Positions 1-8,922 of a stretch of DNA of 64,000 bases are shown piece by piece. How positions within the stretch are numbered: position 1 is the first letter of the stretch; each line of letters opens with the position of its first letter. The notes beneath the pieces are model-generated. The model saw only the letters and a list, made by a program, of their open reading frames with translations, was not told where the DNA came from and made no database searches. This stretch comes from an uncultured Nostoc sp. GTDB lineage: Bacteria; Cyanobacteriota; Cyanobacteriia; Cyanobacteriales; Nostocaceae. The stretch is from the NCBI RefSeq assembly GCF_937863485.1, contig NZ_CALMFY010000119.1, positions 1 through 64,000 of the forward strand, given 5' to 3'. The position numbers were made by a program, and so were the translations under genes.

Positions 1-49
1 TCGTCCCCCTCATCTCCCCCGGCCTCCCTCACTCCTAAATCCCCAGCTA

Positions 50-187
50 CGCGACTCAGAAAATACGATAATTTTAGAAACTGCTATAGCAGCTAATGCC
101 GAAGTTATTGTAACTGGCGATTTAGATTTATTGATGCTGACAGAATTTAACAAAATTCCCATTTTGACATTTTGGCTAATAAGCTAG
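50..187 (+). pseudogene. C-terminal remnant of a PIN-domain toxin
   Basis: An open frame of about 45 codons reads RDSENTIILETAIAANAEVI, then VTGDLDLL, and ends at TAG 185-187. This matches the C-terminal half of PIN-domain RNases of VapC type, in which 'A..A.A..ivTGD.DLL.L' carries the last acidic metal-binding residues. The bases before position 50 are C-rich, non-coding-looking repeat sequence and no start codon is present, so the first two thirds of the gene are missing. No antitoxin partner is visible. It is read as a dead fragment. Confidence 0.6.
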
Positions 188-213
188 CTATCCGAATACT
201 TTATTGATTTATC

Positions 214-441
214 CTAAGCAGCAAAATCATACACTGGCGTTTCAACAATGCAGACAGGCTCTTGTTGGTTGTAAATAATCTGCTGCAACCGTTCTACCGT
301 AGACGGTGAGAAAAATTGTTCTCCTGTCTCTGGATTTACTCGTGCAGGTACATTTTCAATTAAGTAAAATTTGCCATTCATCTGTAGTGTGTAGGTTACT
401 GTTTGCTCTATTAGTGTCTCATTGGAGTTACTGCTCATCAT
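214..441 (-). CDS. YgiT-type antitoxin-like protein without zinc cysteines
   Basis: This 75-residue protein has the core 'LIENVPARVNPETGEQFFSP' followed by a helix STVERLQQII. It corresponds to the 'vP..vC..CGE..fs...v..l' region of YgiT/MqsA-type zinc-finger antitoxins, but the zinc cysteines are replaced by N and T, as in many cyanobacterial relatives. The ATG at 441 is preferred over the one at 465 because GAAGGAG lies directly upstream of it. In intact loci this antitoxin follows a DUF4258 RNase-like toxin, and here only the toxin's last 33 codons survive just upstream. It is therefore probably an orphan antitoxin; DNA binding is inferred from the family. Confidence 0.7.
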   Translation of the reverse strand: MMSSNSNETLIEQTVTYTLQMNGKFYLIENVPARVNPETGEQFFSPSTVERLQQIIYNQQEPVCIVETPVYDFAA

Positions 442-529
442 TGCTTCTCCTTCGGGTAAAGTCATTGTTCCATAGGTTTGAGTTAGGCTCGTAAACGGTA
501 ATAATTTTGATTAAGGAGCGAGACGGATA
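428..529 (-). pseudogene. C-terminal remnant of a DUF4258 toxin
   Basis: The minus-strand frame ending at 428 reads SLIKIITVYEPNSNLWNND and then FTRRR. That is the conserved C-terminal strand and 'Y.P....W' signature of DUF4258 proteins, the usual toxin partner of YgiT-like antitoxins. The reading frame stays open back to about 619, but the sequence before residue 'YPSRS' does not look like the family. The fragment overlaps the start of the antitoxin gene by 14 bases, as in intact pairs. The N-terminal two thirds are gone, so the toxin is almost certainly inactive. Confidence 0.55.
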
Positions 530-712
530 GCTACATTGAACGTGAAGAGGTCGGTTTGCTTGCGTCAATTTGAAAATTCCGAGTTCTGAGCTAGTAATGA
601 ATAAAAATTGCAGTCTCATCCAGACTCACCTTGACAGCGGTATCTCCAATCTCCAGTCCCACTCCCCTGCTAGGCTAGAAATAGCCGATACAGAAAAGAG
701 GGAATCGAGAAC

Positions 713-937
713 ATGCCGCATACAATTGTTACAGAAGTCTGTGAAGGCGTAGCTGACTGCGTAGATGCCTGTCCAGTAGCTTGTATTCATGATGGCCCAG
801 GCAAAAATGCCAAGGGAACTGATTGGTACTGGATTGACTTTGCCACTTGCATCGACTGTGGCATATGTCTCCAAGTTTGCCCAGTAGAAGGGGCGATTGT
901 TGCAGAAGAACGACCAGAGTTGCAAAAAACTCCGTAA
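713..937 (+). CDS. small two-cluster [4Fe-4S]-type ferredoxin
   Basis: The 74-residue acidic protein has eight cysteines: C10, C16, C20 and C24 in 'CEGVADCVDACPVAC', and C46, C49, C52 and C56 in 'CIDCGICLQVCP'. The second motif is a classical Cx2Cx2Cx3CP. In the first, the Cx2C pair is replaced by a Cx5C spacing, reminiscent of seven-iron ferredoxins, so the first site could hold a 3Fe or an atypical 4Fe cluster. It should be a soluble cytoplasmic electron carrier. AGAGGGAA precedes the ATG. A LivF-like ATPase gene follows after a short repeat, with no obvious functional link. Confidence 0.88.
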   Translation: MPHTIVTEVCEGVADCVDACPVACIHDGPGKNAKGTDWYWIDFATCIDCGICLQVCPVEGAIVAEERPELQKTP

Positions 938-1743
<806 letters not shown>

Positions 1744-1747
1744 ATTG

Positions 1748-1895
1748 TTAGAGTGAACCAAAAAGCATGTTGACAGTAGTGCTTTCAGGTGTGCCGTCAG
1801 TGGCTGTAAGAGTAAATACCCGTAACTGGAATGTCCGAATGTCAATTTTACCGTTAACAATTTGACCATAACACCAGTTTAATAAGGGAACTTCA
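1748..1895 (-). pseudogene. C-terminal fragment of an unrecognised protein
   Basis: The minus strand encodes GEVPLLNWCYGQIVNGKIDI, then RTFQLRVFTLTATDG and a stop at 1748-1750, with good coding character. The frame is broken upstream by a TAG next to a HIP1 octamer near 1905. No start codon or complete domain is present. I do not recognise the family. It is read as the 3' end of a lost gene. Confidence 0.35.
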
Positions 1896-2268
1896 CCAAG
1901 CGATAGCGATCGCTATCTATAACTTATTACCCAAGTTGCTAGTTATCGGACTCCAGGGTGCAAAGAGTCGAATGCGATGCCTGCGGTGGTCACTGAGCGG
2001 CTGGTGAGCGCACTTGTACTGAGCTTGTCCTGAGCGTAGTCGTAAAGCCTACGGCATAGCTACGCCCTAAGCGCCAGCCTCTTCAAGAGTTGGGCGCAGC
2101 CGAAGTAGTCGAACCATGCCCAAGTGCGGGCTGTTCGGTATCGCACGCAACTAGATGTACAGTTAGCGCTACGCACAACTGCAAATCAGACTCAATCAAA
2201 CACTCCAGTAATGAATTATTAATTAGCATTGAGATACCGTGTAATCTGTGAGTAAATTATGATTTATC
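1896..2268. other. intergenic, short dispersed repeats
   Basis: No gene was recognised. The stretch contains HIP1 octamers and palindromic short repeats of the 'cggcatagctacgccctaagcg' type (about 2030-2110), which recur throughout the window. The last 100 bases lead into the truncated 3' end of the transposase remnant. Confidence 0.6.
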
Positions 2269-2556
2269 TCACACATGAGGGCTAAAATTGTAGTCTTTTA
2301 GATAGCAGCAAGCCTTATCATGGTTACCATCAAAGAACATTGCAGCACAAACAGCCGTTGTAATAATTTCTGCATTGCTCATCTCTATAAGACAATCTTC
2401 ATGATCAGCGACGCCGAATAGCCCGCTGTAGGCATCGCCTTCTCTTCTCTACGAGAGGCTACGCCCTAAGCGAAGCTATGCCGCAGGCTTTACGAGACGC
2501 TACGCGAACAAGAGATCATCAGTAATAGCATAGACAGTAATTATTTCATTTAACAT
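2269..2556 (-). pseudogene. IS982-family transposase N-terminal remnant, split by a repeat
   Basis: From ATG 2554-2556 the minus strand reads MLNEIITVYAITDDLL, the start of IS982-family transposases. The frame then hits TAG inside a palindromic repeat. After the repeat the coding sequence resumes as DHEDCLIEMSNAEIITTAVC and AAMFFDGNHDKACCYLKDYN, matching the next conserved block of the same family (HEDC...ev.tTA..AAlFF.GN...A...Lk), and ends at TGA 2269-2271. The catalytic DDE part is missing. The inserted repeat occupies roughly 2405-2512. A hairpin (2560-2566 with 2580-2586) lies just outside the start. Confidence 0.75.
2439..2505 (+). repeat. 67-bp dispersed repeat, copy 1
   Basis: This segment, lying inside the IS982 remnant, is identical base for base to 61651-61717 in the same orientation. 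It contains the nested palindromic units 'ctctacgagaggctacg' and 'tttacgagacgctacgc', which are common in Nostoc-type genomes. Confidence 0.9.
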
Positions 2557-3742
2557 ATGCCCCTCCTAATTTTCTGACTGGAGGGGATTTTATTACTTAA
2601 GTGACCTGAAGTGATCGCTTGGCAGCATAACTAGCATACTTGGGTTAATGCAAAAGCTATAATAATTCCTGCCACTGCCGCGACCGTCGTTTTCGATGCT
2701 CAAAGAATTCTCCCCAATAATCCTTGCGTTTCTAATCACATCTACAGCGAGTAAAAAGGTAAAACAGGACATTCATTCAGGAAAAAGTGACCAGAACGTG
2801 AATTATCGGGATCTGCCAAAACCCTCATTAAAGAAAAATGCATAGTGAGCTTCCTATATATAAATAGGACTTATGCAGAAGAGATCCCCTAACCCCCTTA
2901 AGGGACTTCCAAATAAAAAAATAATCAATCGTTTTGGTAAGCAGGGGGAGCAGGGGGAGCAGGGGGAGAAGAAATCGGATAGTCGTATTGGATTTCTTAC
3001 ATGAATCAAAAGCCCTCACCCTAAATCCCTCTCCCAAGCTTGGGAGAAGGACTTTGAAATTGGCTCCCCTTCTCCCAATTTTGGGAGAAGGGGTTGGGGG
3101 ATGAGGGCGAATTTTGCATTTATGCAAGAGGTCTATTGGATTACAGGAATTGAGTAATTTAATTTTTGGAAGTCCCTAAAAAGTTGGCTTTTAAGATCCC
3201 CCTTTTTAACGGGAGCCACTTACTCAGAGGGGTTTCCTCAAGTGGACGATCGCGTGGGCGGGTCTTTTGACTTAAGCGGACTGGCATCAGAGTGCGCGAA
3301 GCGCACGCTACGCGAACGAGGTTTCAGGTTTTCAATGCGTAAGTTTTGATAAAGCTCTGCATCAATTTTTGATGTACTGCTGAGTCACAACAACTCCTGC
3401 AAAGCTGCGCTAGAGGAAACCTTGGGCGTTTTTGCATGGGATAAAAACGCCTATATTTCCTCTAATCAAAATTGATTGAGTGCTTTTGGCAATTTGGCAT
3501 CCAAAATTTTTCTATTGCAGTTTTAATTGAGATATCAGCAGGGTTACTGGGACATTGAGAAAGTTCTACAAGGGATCGATTCCCGTCTCAAAAATCCCAC
3601 CCAATGGCCAGTTGTTGACTTTTGCGCTCTGTGAACTACCCTTTTAGGGTGGATGCAGTAAACAAGCAGAGCGAACGTCACCGCTTCACCACAACTGGCT
3701 AGAAATCAAACAGAAAACACATAGTTAGGCAATCAGATCATA
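2557..3742. other. repeat-rich intergenic region
   Basis: No intact gene is visible. It contains three direct 9-bp units 'cagggggag' (2942-2968), a large inverted structure built from 'ccctctccc...gggagaagg' units (about 3010-3110), and a 'gcgaagcgcacgctacgcg' palindromic repeat near 3295. Short open frames with weak coding character occur at about 2600-2770 (minus strand; one frame reads RKDYWGEFFEHRKRR before a stop) and 3370-3475 (plus strand). Either could be gene debris, but no family was recognised. Confidence 0.5.
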
Positions 3743-3898
3743 CCAATACCGCAAGGCGGAAGTCAAAAATCAAAAGGAGCCAGTGCGTTGGGCGGCTCTG
3801 CCGACTTGAAGCAACTGGCGTTCAAAAGTCAAAAGTATTATGGAATAAGCTCTTTAGAGATTTTAAATGGTTGCTCTATTTACGCCGTAGCATACCAA
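3743..3898 (+). mobile_element. 156-bp MITE-like element, copy A
   Basis: This copy aligns end to end, with the same length, with 40809-40964, differing at only about a dozen positions, mostly at the termini and near 3851-3866. The family is bounded by 'ctagtac' and 'gtactag' inverted termini; in this copy both ends are mutated. It carries no reading frame. It abuts the 3' end of the 440-residue protein gene, and an inverted copy (5478-5726) lies on the other side of that gene. Confidence 0.8.
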
Positions 3899-3913
3899 AG
3901 CGATCGCCACCAT

Positions 3914-5236
3914 TTATTGAGCCTCAAGCTGCCTTAGTTTATTATTTGCCGACACTAATAGCTTTTGAGCTTTCAGATAGGCTGTTGTGCCATTTTGCAC
4001 CTTTTCTAATTGATTAATAATACTTTGCAATTGGCTCAACCCACGATTGCGCTCTCCATTATCAGCATTAGCAGGAATTGAAGCCAGCAAACTTTCGATT
4101 TCTCGTTGCGCTAATTCCATTGCCTCCACAGCATCTGCCTCAGATTGCCGCCTAACCTTAACTTGACCTAAATTAGCCTGATAAATTGCTAGTAATTTCT
4201 GTGCCTCGGTATAACCCGCCACGTCTTTTGCAGGAATCTCTTTAAGCCGCTCAATTGCCTCTATCCACAAATTTTCTATCTGTTGCCATTCAGTTACGGT
4301 GTGCGGCGGATTTTGACCAGCTTTGGCAGCTTGCCAGGAAAACTGCCGGGCTGCGGTGATTAAGGCACTGATGCGATCGTTCCCAGCTGCCAATCCAACA
4401 ACTTCCTGAAACTCATGCTTATAAGTATCTAGTTGATTTTGTACAGTTTTTCCTGCTAGGGTTTGACCAGGAATCTGCTCTAATTGATTAAGCGCCGTCT
4501 GCCAAGCAACTGTTGCAGTCTGTTTATCAGTTGCTGTTGCAGCCCGTTCATATTGCTGTTTTGCATTTAAGAGGGTCTGCATATTATCGGTAAGCAAGGA
4601 CTGAGCATTCTTTTCCTGAAAAACCTTAGCTTCTAGCTGCCCAACTTTACTCCGAAATGCATTAAAACCGTAGATACTAAAGCGCGAGTCGTACCACCAA
4701 TATCTGTATTCTGACCAATCGTTGACAAAGGAAGTTGGCAACTGATCTAGATGTTTTTGTGTTTCTTGTAGCTTCTGTTCTCCCAAAGCCAAATCTGCTG
4801 GACTAGTAGCTTTTTCAATCAATTGTTCAGCTTGCTCGACTGATACCAACGCCTGTCGATAGTGATTATCCATGCTGATGTAGCTGGGTAGCAACAAAAA
4901 AGGCGCATGGAGCATCACCGGACGGCGAATTACCGGGTAAGGCTGGTTCGCCATCCAAATTACACCAACGGGAATGCCTATAAGTATTGCTATCCAAATA
5001 AGTCTACTACCTATACCTCGCTTGGCTTTGGTATGCAGTTGCTGAGGGGAGGTTTTGAGAACCCGCCTCTCTAACTCCATTTCATGCTCTAATTCAGCAA
5101 GGTTTTTGGGGGTTGATGGTGTTGTAGGTTTCTTCTGCACTACAGGTTGAAGGCTTGGGGCAGACGGATCTATCCCAGAGCTATTTTGAGAATTTTTACG
5201 TAGTAAATTCCAGTTTATTTTGTTTAAAAAAGTCAT
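3914..5236 (-). CDS. membrane-anchored coiled-coil-like protein of unknown function
   Basis: The 440-residue protein has a polar N-terminal part rich in P, S, Q and K, one strong membrane segment RLIWIAILIGIPVGVIWMA (about residues 78-96), and then roughly 320 residues of heptad-like Ala/Gln/Leu/Glu helices predicted to form helical bundles. No enzyme motif is visible and I do not recognise a named family; similar proteins are known only as cyanobacterial hypotheticals. The ATG at 5236 is chosen. An upstream GTG at 5314 would add a hydrophobic stretch (YCLYFLYFLGILNIVLAI), so a second membrane segment is possible. Inverted copies of one MITE-like family flank the gene. Confidence 0.7.
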   Translation of the reverse strand: MTFLNKINWNLLRKNSQNSSGIDPSAPSLQPVVQKKPTTPSTPKNLAELEHEMELERRVLKTSPQQLHTKAKRGIGSRLIWIAILIGIPVGVIWMANQPYPVIRRPVMLHAPFLLLPSYISMDNHYRQALVSVEQAEQLIEKATSPADLALGEQKLQETQKHLDQLPTSFVNDWSEYRYWWYDSRFSIYGFNAFRSKVGQLEAKVFQEKNAQSLLTDNMQTLLNAKQQYERAATATDKQTATVAWQTALNQLEQIPGQTLAGKTVQNQLDTYKHEFQEVVGLAAGNDRISALITAARQFSWQAAKAGQNPPHTVTEWQQIENLWIEAIERLKEIPAKDVAGYTEAQKLLAIYQANLGQVKVRRQSEADAVEAMELAQREIESLLASIPANADNGERNRGLSQLQSIINQLEKVQNGTTAYLKAQKLLVSANNKLRQLEAQ

Positions 5237-5477
5237 ATCTATAGCCAGTACTATGTTAAGTATTCCCAAAAAATATAGGAAATACAAACAATAGCTCGTT
5301 TTGGCTTTTGACACGAATTATACTCTTTCGTAACCAGAAGATAATGTGTTGGAAAAACTATCTTAGTTATGACTCAATACCTTAGGTTAGTGATACTTTG
5401 CCCAGGAAGATCCCCCCAATCCACGCCACTTGCTCATGAGGGAAACCCTCTTCTCTACGAGACGCTCCGCGTTGGCG

Positions 5478-5726
5478 CTAGTACGCTACGGCGTAAATAG
5501 AGCAACCATTTAAAATCCCTAAAAAGTCCATTCCATAATACTTTTGACTTTTGAACGCCAGTTGCTACCCTGCGGGAACGCTAAGAGCGAACAAGTCGGC
5601 ACCGGACGCCAGTCGCTCATGGGGGAAACCCCCTTGGCGCTAGCCTCTCCCTTTGGGAGAAGACCGCGCTGGCTCCCCAACGCACTGGCTCCTTTTGAAT
5701 GCATGACTTCCGCCTTGCGGTACTAG
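5478..5726 (-). mobile_element. MITE-like element, copy B, with an internal insertion
   Basis: In reverse orientation this is the same family as 3743-3898 and 40809-40964, with intact termini 'ctagtac' (5478-5484) and 'gtactag' (5720-5726). It is 249 bp rather than 156 because about 93 bp of palindromic repeat lies inside it. The inserted part ends with 'ctctccctttgggagaagac' (from 5644), and the same string occurs again just outside the element (from 5727). Confidence 0.8.
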
Positions 5727-5995
5727 CCTCTCCCTTTGGGAGAAGACCGTAGTGGCTCCCCTTAAAAAGGCTTGCTCTAATTTAAGGAGGGTTAGGCTAA
5801 CTCTAGCTTTAAATTTGACAGATGATATCGAATTTACTTGATACACATAATAGTCAATATGTACAGTGTATAACTTCTAAATTCTGATGCAAGGTGAAGA
5901 TTAAATGACTCTTAAATCGTGTAAAAGAGTACTCTTACATCTTGCTTAAGTCTGATATCTTCCGGAGAACAGCTTTGTTGTTGTCAGGTAGATTG

Positions 5996-6718
5996 ATGAG
6001 TCGAATTAATGGATTTGTAGGGCGACGTGATTTCTTAAAATTCGCAAGTGTGGTAGGTATTGCGGCTACTGCTTTTGGTGATAGTTTTGGGAATACAGAG
6101 CAAACTGCTGTTGCTGATATTCATCTAGTTAACCCTAATCTAATCAGTCCTAATGAAGCTATCAGACGCTTGCTTGATGGTAATCAAAGATTTATCCATC
6201 AAAAACGTAAATACCCCGATCAATCATTAGAACATCTGCGATTAGTTGCTAAAGCTCAGTATCCCTTTGCCGCTATATTGGGCTGTGCAGATTCCAGAGT
6301 ACCAGCAGAAATCGTCTTTGATCAAGGACTTGGAGATTTATTTGTCGTGCGAGTTGCTGGTAATGTCGTCAGTGATACGGTTATAGGTAGTCTGGAATAC
6401 TCTACAGCAGTATTGGGTTCGCAGTTGATTGTGGTTTTGGGTCATAAAAGATGCGGTGCAGTAGCAGAAGCAATCAAAAATGAACCACTTCCTGGCAGAA
6501 TTGGTTTGATTATTGAGGGCATTAAACCATCTGTAGAAAGAGTAAAGTTAAGAACGGGTGATAATATGCAAAATGCGGTTATAGCTAATATTCAATATCA
6601 GACTGAAAAATTGCAGGAAAGCTCAACGATTTTAGCTAGATTGCTCCGTGAAGATAAACTAAAAATTGTTGGCGCTTGTTACGATATTGACACTGGTAAA
6701 GTCAACATTATTACTTGA
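5996..6718 (+). CDS. Tat-exported beta-class carbonic anhydrase
   Basis: The 240-residue protein begins MSRINGFVGRRDFLKFA, a twin-arginine motif (R10-R11) followed by a hydrophobic core (SVVGIAATAFG), so it is probably exported to the periplasm as a folded enzyme. The beta-CA zinc and catalytic residues are present: C97-A-D99-S-R101, and H150-x2-C153 in 'GHKRCGAV'. It interconverts CO2 and bicarbonate; periplasmic beta-CAs such as EcaB are known in cyanobacteria. The ATG at 5996 is chosen over an upstream TTG (5942) because it places the Tat motif in the usual position. It appears to be a single-gene unit. Confidence 0.9.
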   Translation: MSRINGFVGRRDFLKFASVVGIAATAFGDSFGNTEQTAVADIHLVNPNLISPNEAIRRLLDGNQRFIHQKRKYPDQSLEHLRLVAKAQYPFAAILGCADSRVPAEIVFDQGLGDLFVVRVAGNVVSDTVIGSLEYSTAVLGSQLIVVLGHKRCGAVAEAIKNEPLPGRIGLIIEGIKPSVERVKLRTGDNMQNAVIANIQYQTEKLQESSTILARLLREDKLKIVGACYDIDTGKVNIIT

Positions 6719-7325
6719 ACATCTCACACTTTTTGAGCGTAGTATTCTGAATTTAATGATGTTGCAAAAAATTATTATTTATTATCAAATATTTTTTATT
6801 AATAATCTTGAAAAATAATCAAATTAATTGCTCAACTTAAAAGACTATTTCTTATACCATTTTACAAAATACCTGTAACATATACATTGGTAAGGGTGTA
6901 CAACTGTACGCTCCTACACTTAGGCTACGCCAACGCAAACTCACAAAAATCCAGAAAAATCTAAAAGCAAAATACAGATCAAACTTGTAACAAATAAACC
7001 CAGCAGGGGACATATAACAAGCCCGCCTGCCAGGAAGGTATAGTATATTCTGGCCATGTTTGATCAGGTTAACGCTTATTTGTAAAAATAATTGCGTATC
7101 CCTAGATACAATAACTAAATACTTTGGAAAACACAGTTAAGAAAAGTTACTAAATAGGTTAATTTCCAATTAAAACCAACAATTTCCCAAATGGGAAGAT
7201 GAGGGGACAAGGGGGACAAGAGAGAATTATTGAATAAGTTTCTTCCTTATCTCTTCCCAATACCCAATGCCCCATAATATAAGAAAGCGCTTCACACTTC
7301 TTAAATAATCAGCTTTATTAGAACA
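6719..7325. other. AT-rich intergenic region
   Basis: No gene or clear repeat family was recognised between the carbonic anhydrase and ubiD-like genes. A possible -10 hexamer (tatagtata, about 7039) and short runs of 'gggacaag' (about 7204-7220) are seen. It probably holds the promoter of the downstream gene. Confidence 0.5.
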
Positions 7326-8834
7326 ATGGCGAGAGACTTGCGGGGATTCATTAAAATTTTGGAAGAAAGAGGACAATTACGGCGGATTTCAGCTTTAGTT
7401 GACCCAGATTTAGAAATTGCTGAGATTTCCAACCGAATGCTACAAAAAGGTGGTCCAGGGTTGTTGTTTGAAAACGTCAAAGGCGCTTCCTTCCCGGTGG
7501 CGGTGAATTTGATGGGAACTGTGGAAAGGATTTGCTGGGCGATGAATATGCAGCATCCAGAGGAGTTGGAAACTCTGGGGAAAAAACTGGGTATGCTGCA
7601 ACAACCAAAACCGCCGAAGAAGATTTCCCAGGCGATAGATTTTGGAAAAGTACTGTTTGACGTGGTAAAGGCGAAACCAGGACGGGACTTTTTCCCTGCT
7701 TGTCAGCAAGTTGTGCTTCAAGGTAATAATTTAGATTTACATAAGTTGCCCTTGATACGTCCTTATTCTGGTGATGCTGGCAAGATTATCACGCTGGGAC
7801 TGGTAATTACCAAAGATTGTGAGACGGGTACTCCAAATGTAGGTGTGTATCGCTTGCAACTACAATCTCAGAAGACGATGACGGTTCACTGGTTATCGGT
7901 GCGGGGTGGGGCGAGGCATTTGCTAAAAGCGGCCGAACGTGGGAAGAAATTAGAAGTTGCGATCGCACTTGGTGTAGATCCTCTAATTATCATGGCAGCT
8001 GCCACACCCATTCCTGTAGATTTATCAGAATGGTTGTTTGCTGGACTTTACGGCGGTTCGGGTGTGCAGTTGGCAAAATGTAAAACCGTAGATTTGGAAG
8101 TTCCCGCAGATTCCGAATTTGTCTTGGAAGGAACGATTACACCAGGGGAAGTTTTGCCAGATGGGCCTTTTGGCGACCATATGGGTTATTACGGCGGCGT
8201 GGAGGATTCGCCGTTGATCCGCTTTGAGTGTATGACGCACCGCAAAAATCCGATTTACTTAACAACATTTAGCGGCCGTCCACCTAAAGAAGAAGCGATG
8301 ATGGCGATCGCACTAAATCGTATTTATACGCCCATTCTGCGGCAACAAGTATCAGAAATTGTCGATTTCTTCCTCCCAATGGAAGCTTTGAGTTACAAAG
8401 CGGCGATTATTTCTATTGATAAAGCATATCCAGGACAAGCGCGACGGGCAGCTTTAGCGTTTTGGAGTGCTTTACCACAATTTACATATACCAAATTTGT
8501 CATTGTTGTGGATAAAGACATAAATATTCGCGATCCGCGTCAAGTTGTGTGGGCGATTAGTTCCAAAGTTGACCCAGTGCGGGATGTCTTTATATTGCCG
8601 AATACACCTTTTGATACGTTGGATTTTGCCAGTGAAAAGATTGGCTTAGGTGGACGCATGGGAATTGATGCGACTACAAAAATTCCGCCGGAAACAGACC
8701 ATGAATGGGGTTCACCTTTAGAATCTGACCCAGATGTGGCGGCGATGGTAGAGAGGCGATGGGCGGAATATGGTTTGGCAGAATTACAGTTGGGAGAAGT
8801 AGACCCGAATTTGTTTGGCTATGATATGAGGTAA
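7326..8834 (+). CDS. UbiD-family (prFMN-dependent) decarboxylase
   Basis: At 502 residues this has the normal UbiD length. Recognisable blocks include MARDLRGFIKILEERGQL at the N-terminus, 'NVGVYRLQLQSQKTMTVHW' (prenylated-FMN and metal region) and 'EGTITPGEVLPDGPFGDHMG', whose glutamates correspond to the family's catalytic Glu. It decarboxylates aromatic or alpha,beta-unsaturated acids using prenyl-FMN made by a UbiX partner, which is not in this window. In cyanobacteria a UbiD homologue is thought to decarboxylate the 4-hydroxybenzoate-derived ring in plastoquinone synthesis; the sds gene of the same pathway lies at 30-31 kb. The substrate is inferred. Confidence 0.9.
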   Translation: MARDLRGFIKILEERGQLRRISALVDPDLEIAEISNRMLQKGGPGLLFENVKGASFPVAVNLMGTVERICWAMNMQHPEELETLGKKLGMLQQPKPPKKISQAIDFGKVLFDVVKAKPGRDFFPACQQVVLQGNNLDLHKLPLIRPYSGDAGKIITLGLVITKDCETGTPNVGVYRLQLQSQKTMTVHWLSVRGGARHLLKAAERGKKLEVAIALGVDPLIIMAAATPIPVDLSEWLFAGLYGGSGVQLAKCKTVDLEVPADSEFVLEGTITPGEVLPDGPFGDHMGYYGGVEDSPLIRFECMTHRKNPIYLTTFSGRPPKEEAMMAIALNRIYTPILRQQVSEIVDFFLPMEALSYKAAIISIDKAYPGQARRAALAFWSALPQFTYTKFVIVVDKDINIRDPRQVVWAISSKVDPVRDVFILPNTPFDTLDFASEKIGLGGRMGIDATTKIPPETDHEWGSPLESDPDVAAMVERRWAEYGLAELQLGEVDPNLFGYDMR

Positions 8835-8922
8835 CGTGTTAGATAGAAACTGGTAAAAATCTCTGCTGGCTATCAACTTAACTGATTTTTATCAGTCAAA
8901 CTTACCCAAAAGTAACAAAATA

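Noticed and set aside
2828-3127. 99-codon minus-strand open frame
   Set aside because: It crosses the inverted 'ccctctccc/gggagaagg' repeat and its translation (PHPPTPSPKIGRRGANF) is the known by-product of that dispersed repeat.
3560-3600. tRNA-like T-arm ('gggatcgattccc')
   Set aside because: No matching acceptor, D or anticodon stems could be built around it.
5519-5846. Several open frames of 60-68 codons on both strands
   Set aside because: They lie within MITE copy B and adjoining palindromic repeats, with no ribosome site or family.
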